A DNA stretch of 64,000 nucleotides, taken from assembly GCA_030066195.1 (NCBI GenBank), contig JASJCB010000011.1, positions 43,418-107,417 on the forward strand. The letters are read 5' to 3'. Numbering within the stretch: the first letter of the stretch is position 1; each line of letters opens with the position of its first letter. The notes below the pieces were generated by a model, which was given only the letters and a program-made list of their open reading frames with translations, searched no databases and was not told the origin of the DNA. The position numbers were made by a program, and so were the translations under genes. This DNA comes from Acidobacteriota bacterium. Its GTDB lineage: Bacteria > Acidobacteriota > Holophagae > Acanthopleuribacterales > Acanthopleuribacteraceae. This document shows positions 62,739-64,000 of the stretch, one piece after another.

Positions 62739-63815
62739 GTGTTAGTAAAGGTTTGGCTTGACCGAGAGTGTCGAAAAAATTATGAAATATCTGGCCCAGA
62801 TGATCTATTAAGAGCTTGTCAAGAACTAGCTTGCTTCATGCTTAAAAGAGGATATCGGCTTGTTTCTAATTCTGTCTTGGCTGAACTCACAAGAGAATCT
62901 AATTACATATCCTTAGTAAAGCAGGTTGATTTTGGCGGACGATCCTTGTTGAACCGGAACTCAGATGGTCACTATCGATTTGCACATCAAAGTTTCCAAG
63001 AATTTTTGGTTATTCAAGCCCTCCCTGAAATGGGATGGGACTTTCCTAGTTGTTCCGAGATGATGGCGCGATTTATGTCTGGGGTAGAGTTAGAGGACAT
63101 TGACTTTTCTTGTGCAGTTATTCGAAACGCTGACTTAAGAAACGTTTCGCTGTCAAACTGTTCTTTTTCCAAATCTTCGTTGATCGGAACCGACTTTAGT
63201 AATGGCCATTTATACAGAGGAAAATTTAAAGAGTCCGATTGTTGCTCCACCAACTTTGTTAAAGCAGATCTTTCCTTTTCTGACTTTTCCAATTCAAAAT
63301 GCAATGGCACTGATTTCTCTAATGCAACTATGCTCGACAGTTTGCACCACAGTATTGATGCTGGGCCACTTGGAGATTGGGTAAAAGTTGAAACTAAGGA
63401 AGGGGATCCTGAAACTTCAGCACGTCCTGATGGGGTCATTATTTTCGATCAGTTCTATACAAAGAAAAACTTGGTCTTTGATCCTAGTTATTCGACGTTA
63501 TTTAAAATGTCAAAACTTGATGGATCCAGTTTTCATTTAGCGAACTTGGCATGGACAATGTTTCGTGGAGCCTCTCTCAAAGGGGTAGAGTTTCACAAGT
63601 GTTGTCTAAGGTATGCAAGTTTTGAAGACGCTATTCTTACTGATGCAAAGTTTATAGATTGCGATTTACGGAATACGAACTTCAGTGGCGCATTTCTTGA
63701 GAACACAAGGTTCAACGAAGCGACACAAGTGACTTCAGCAAATGTAAGTCAAGTAATTAACGCACCTAGTGAATTCTTAAAGTGGGCTTTGGGTAAGGGA
63801 GCCAAATTGTTATAG
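62739..63815 (+). CDS. Pentapeptide-repeat 3' part of the split NACHT gene
   Basis: In the same frame as the 5' part, 36 bases after its TAA. A helical segment (YRFAHQSFQEFLVIQAL is the typical end of a NACHT helical module) is followed by pentapeptide repeats of the A(D/N)Lxx type: IRNADLRNVSLSNCSFSKSS, GTDFSNG, TNFVKADLSFSDFSNSK, LDGSSFHLANLAWTMFRGAS, RYASFEDAILTDAKFIDCDL. They should fold as a quadrilateral beta-helix for binding a partner. The first usable start is a GTG at 62739 without a nearby ribosome binding site (AGGAGAGG is about 24 bases too far upstream), so independent expression is doubtful and the gene is best read as the broken or read-through half of 61905-63815. Confidence 0.7.
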   Translation: MLVKVWLDRECRKNYEISGPDDLLRACQELACFMLKRGYRLVSNSVLAELTRESNYISLVKQVDFGGRSLLNRNSDGHYRFAHQSFQEFLVIQALPEMGWDFPSCSEMMARFMSGVELEDIDFSCAVIRNADLRNVSLSNCSFSKSSLIGTDFSNGHLYRGKFKESDCCSTNFVKADLSFSDFSNSKCNGTDFSNATMLDSLHHSIDAGPLGDWVKVETKEGDPETSARPDGVIIFDQFYTKKNLVFDPSYSTLFKMSKLDGSSFHLANLAWTMFRGASLKGVEFHKCCLRYASFEDAILTDAKFIDCDLRNTNFSGAFLENTRFNEATQVTSANVSQVINAPSEFLKWALGKGAKLL

Positions 63816-63858
63816 GAGAGCATTATCTGAACCTCTCCAGAAAACCAGAAAACCTTCC

Positions 63859-64000
63859 TTATTCCGACAATTCTCCAACCCTGGATGTCCATGCATCCGG
63901 GTGTCGCCGGGCATGGATCAAGGCAAATATATCGATGACATCATCCACAAAGGTGAAGACGATGACATAGGGAAACTTCTTCAGTCTAGCCCGGCGTGCT
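63859..64000 (-). CDS. ParE/RelE-like toxin (C-terminal part)
   Basis: The last 46 codons of a gene that enters from the right edge. The minus-strand translation RRARLKKFPYVIVFTFVDD, then IDIFALIHARRHPDAW and ELSE before TAA, matches the end of RelE/ParE-superfamily toxins (F-P-Y-x-I-x-F ... H-x-R-R-x-P-x-x-W). The antitoxin gene, if present, would be outside the window. It is adjacent to the AT-rich NACHT gene and convergent with it. Confidence 0.75.
   Translation of the reverse strand, partial: ARRARLKKFPYVIVFTFVDDVIDIFALIHARRHPDAWTSRVGELSE

Overview
The window looks like chromosomal DNA of a GC-rich, free-living Gram-negative bacterium. The gene mix points to an Acidobacteriota-like organism, perhaps Holophagae or Acanthopleuribacterales: Hanks-type Ser/Thr kinases fused to receiver, ATPase or histidine-kinase modules, a hybrid two-component sensor with a Reg_prop propeller, a GWxTD-like protein, a six-bladed-propeller lipoprotein and a pinensin-type peptide leader. 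This placement is inferred from gene content only. No rRNA, tRNA or CRISPR array was seen.

Layout. 1-5.9 kb: an SPFH/prohibitin-like start, an alpha/beta hydrolase, an AEC-type permease, two small proteins, and an ECF sigma factor overlapping a membrane Ser/Thr kinase. 6-11.4 kb: a GAF-GAF-GGDEF-EAL protein and a kinase with a degenerate receiver domain. 11.4-13.2 kb: a DUF885 protein. 13.8-20.3 kb: a GH71/GH99-like secreted protein and a 1435-residue hybrid sensor/AraC regulator whose 3' end overlaps a convergent 61-codon lanthipeptide-like precursor. 20.5-25.9 kb: gene debris (SBBP, LamG and NRPS cyclization-domain fragments) around a GNAT and a SEC-C protein, then a hairpin-rich non-coding stretch. 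25.9-29.1 kb: ddl, an HU-like protein, a membrane protein and an M23 peptidase.

29.6-34 kb is a beta-lactam response cassette. It has a class D beta-lactamase, an array of imperfect 42-bp hairpin repeats, a strong sigma-70 promoter with a palindromic operator, a BlaI-type repressor, and an M56 (BlaR1-like) membrane protease whose sensor part is twelve exact-length 30-residue repeats. 34.2-37.4 kb holds an orphan eCIS-core (DUF4157) toxin-like protein and an SGNH-like protein. 37.7-38.0 kb carries a second palindromic repeat array. 38.2-40.2 kb is a three-gene secretion-linked operon: a Cys-rich exported peptide, a 6-bladed propeller lipoprotein and a CxxC redoxin-like lipoprotein. A third repeat array follows, with about 12 units on a nearly rigid 41-bp period.

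40.8-50.5 kb: ribonuclease Z, S1/P1 nuclease, then a 1799-residue kinase/ATPase/histidine kinase and a tandem partial paralogue of its C-terminal half. 50.6-61.4 kb: a DksA-like protein, a penicillin-acylase-family lipoprotein, an SDR, Ppx/GppA, an AAA plus PD-(D/E)XK protein, a GWxTD-like protein and a beta-helix protein with a dockerin-like tail. The last 2 kb are visibly AT-richer and hold a NACHT-type ATPase with pentapeptide repeats, split by one in-frame TAA, and the end of a ParE/RelE-like toxin; this looks like transferred defence DNA.

The most promising material is the orphan RiPP precursor, the peptide-propeller-redoxin operon, the repeat-bearing M56 sensor beside its hairpin array, and the several unrelated palindromic arrays between genes.
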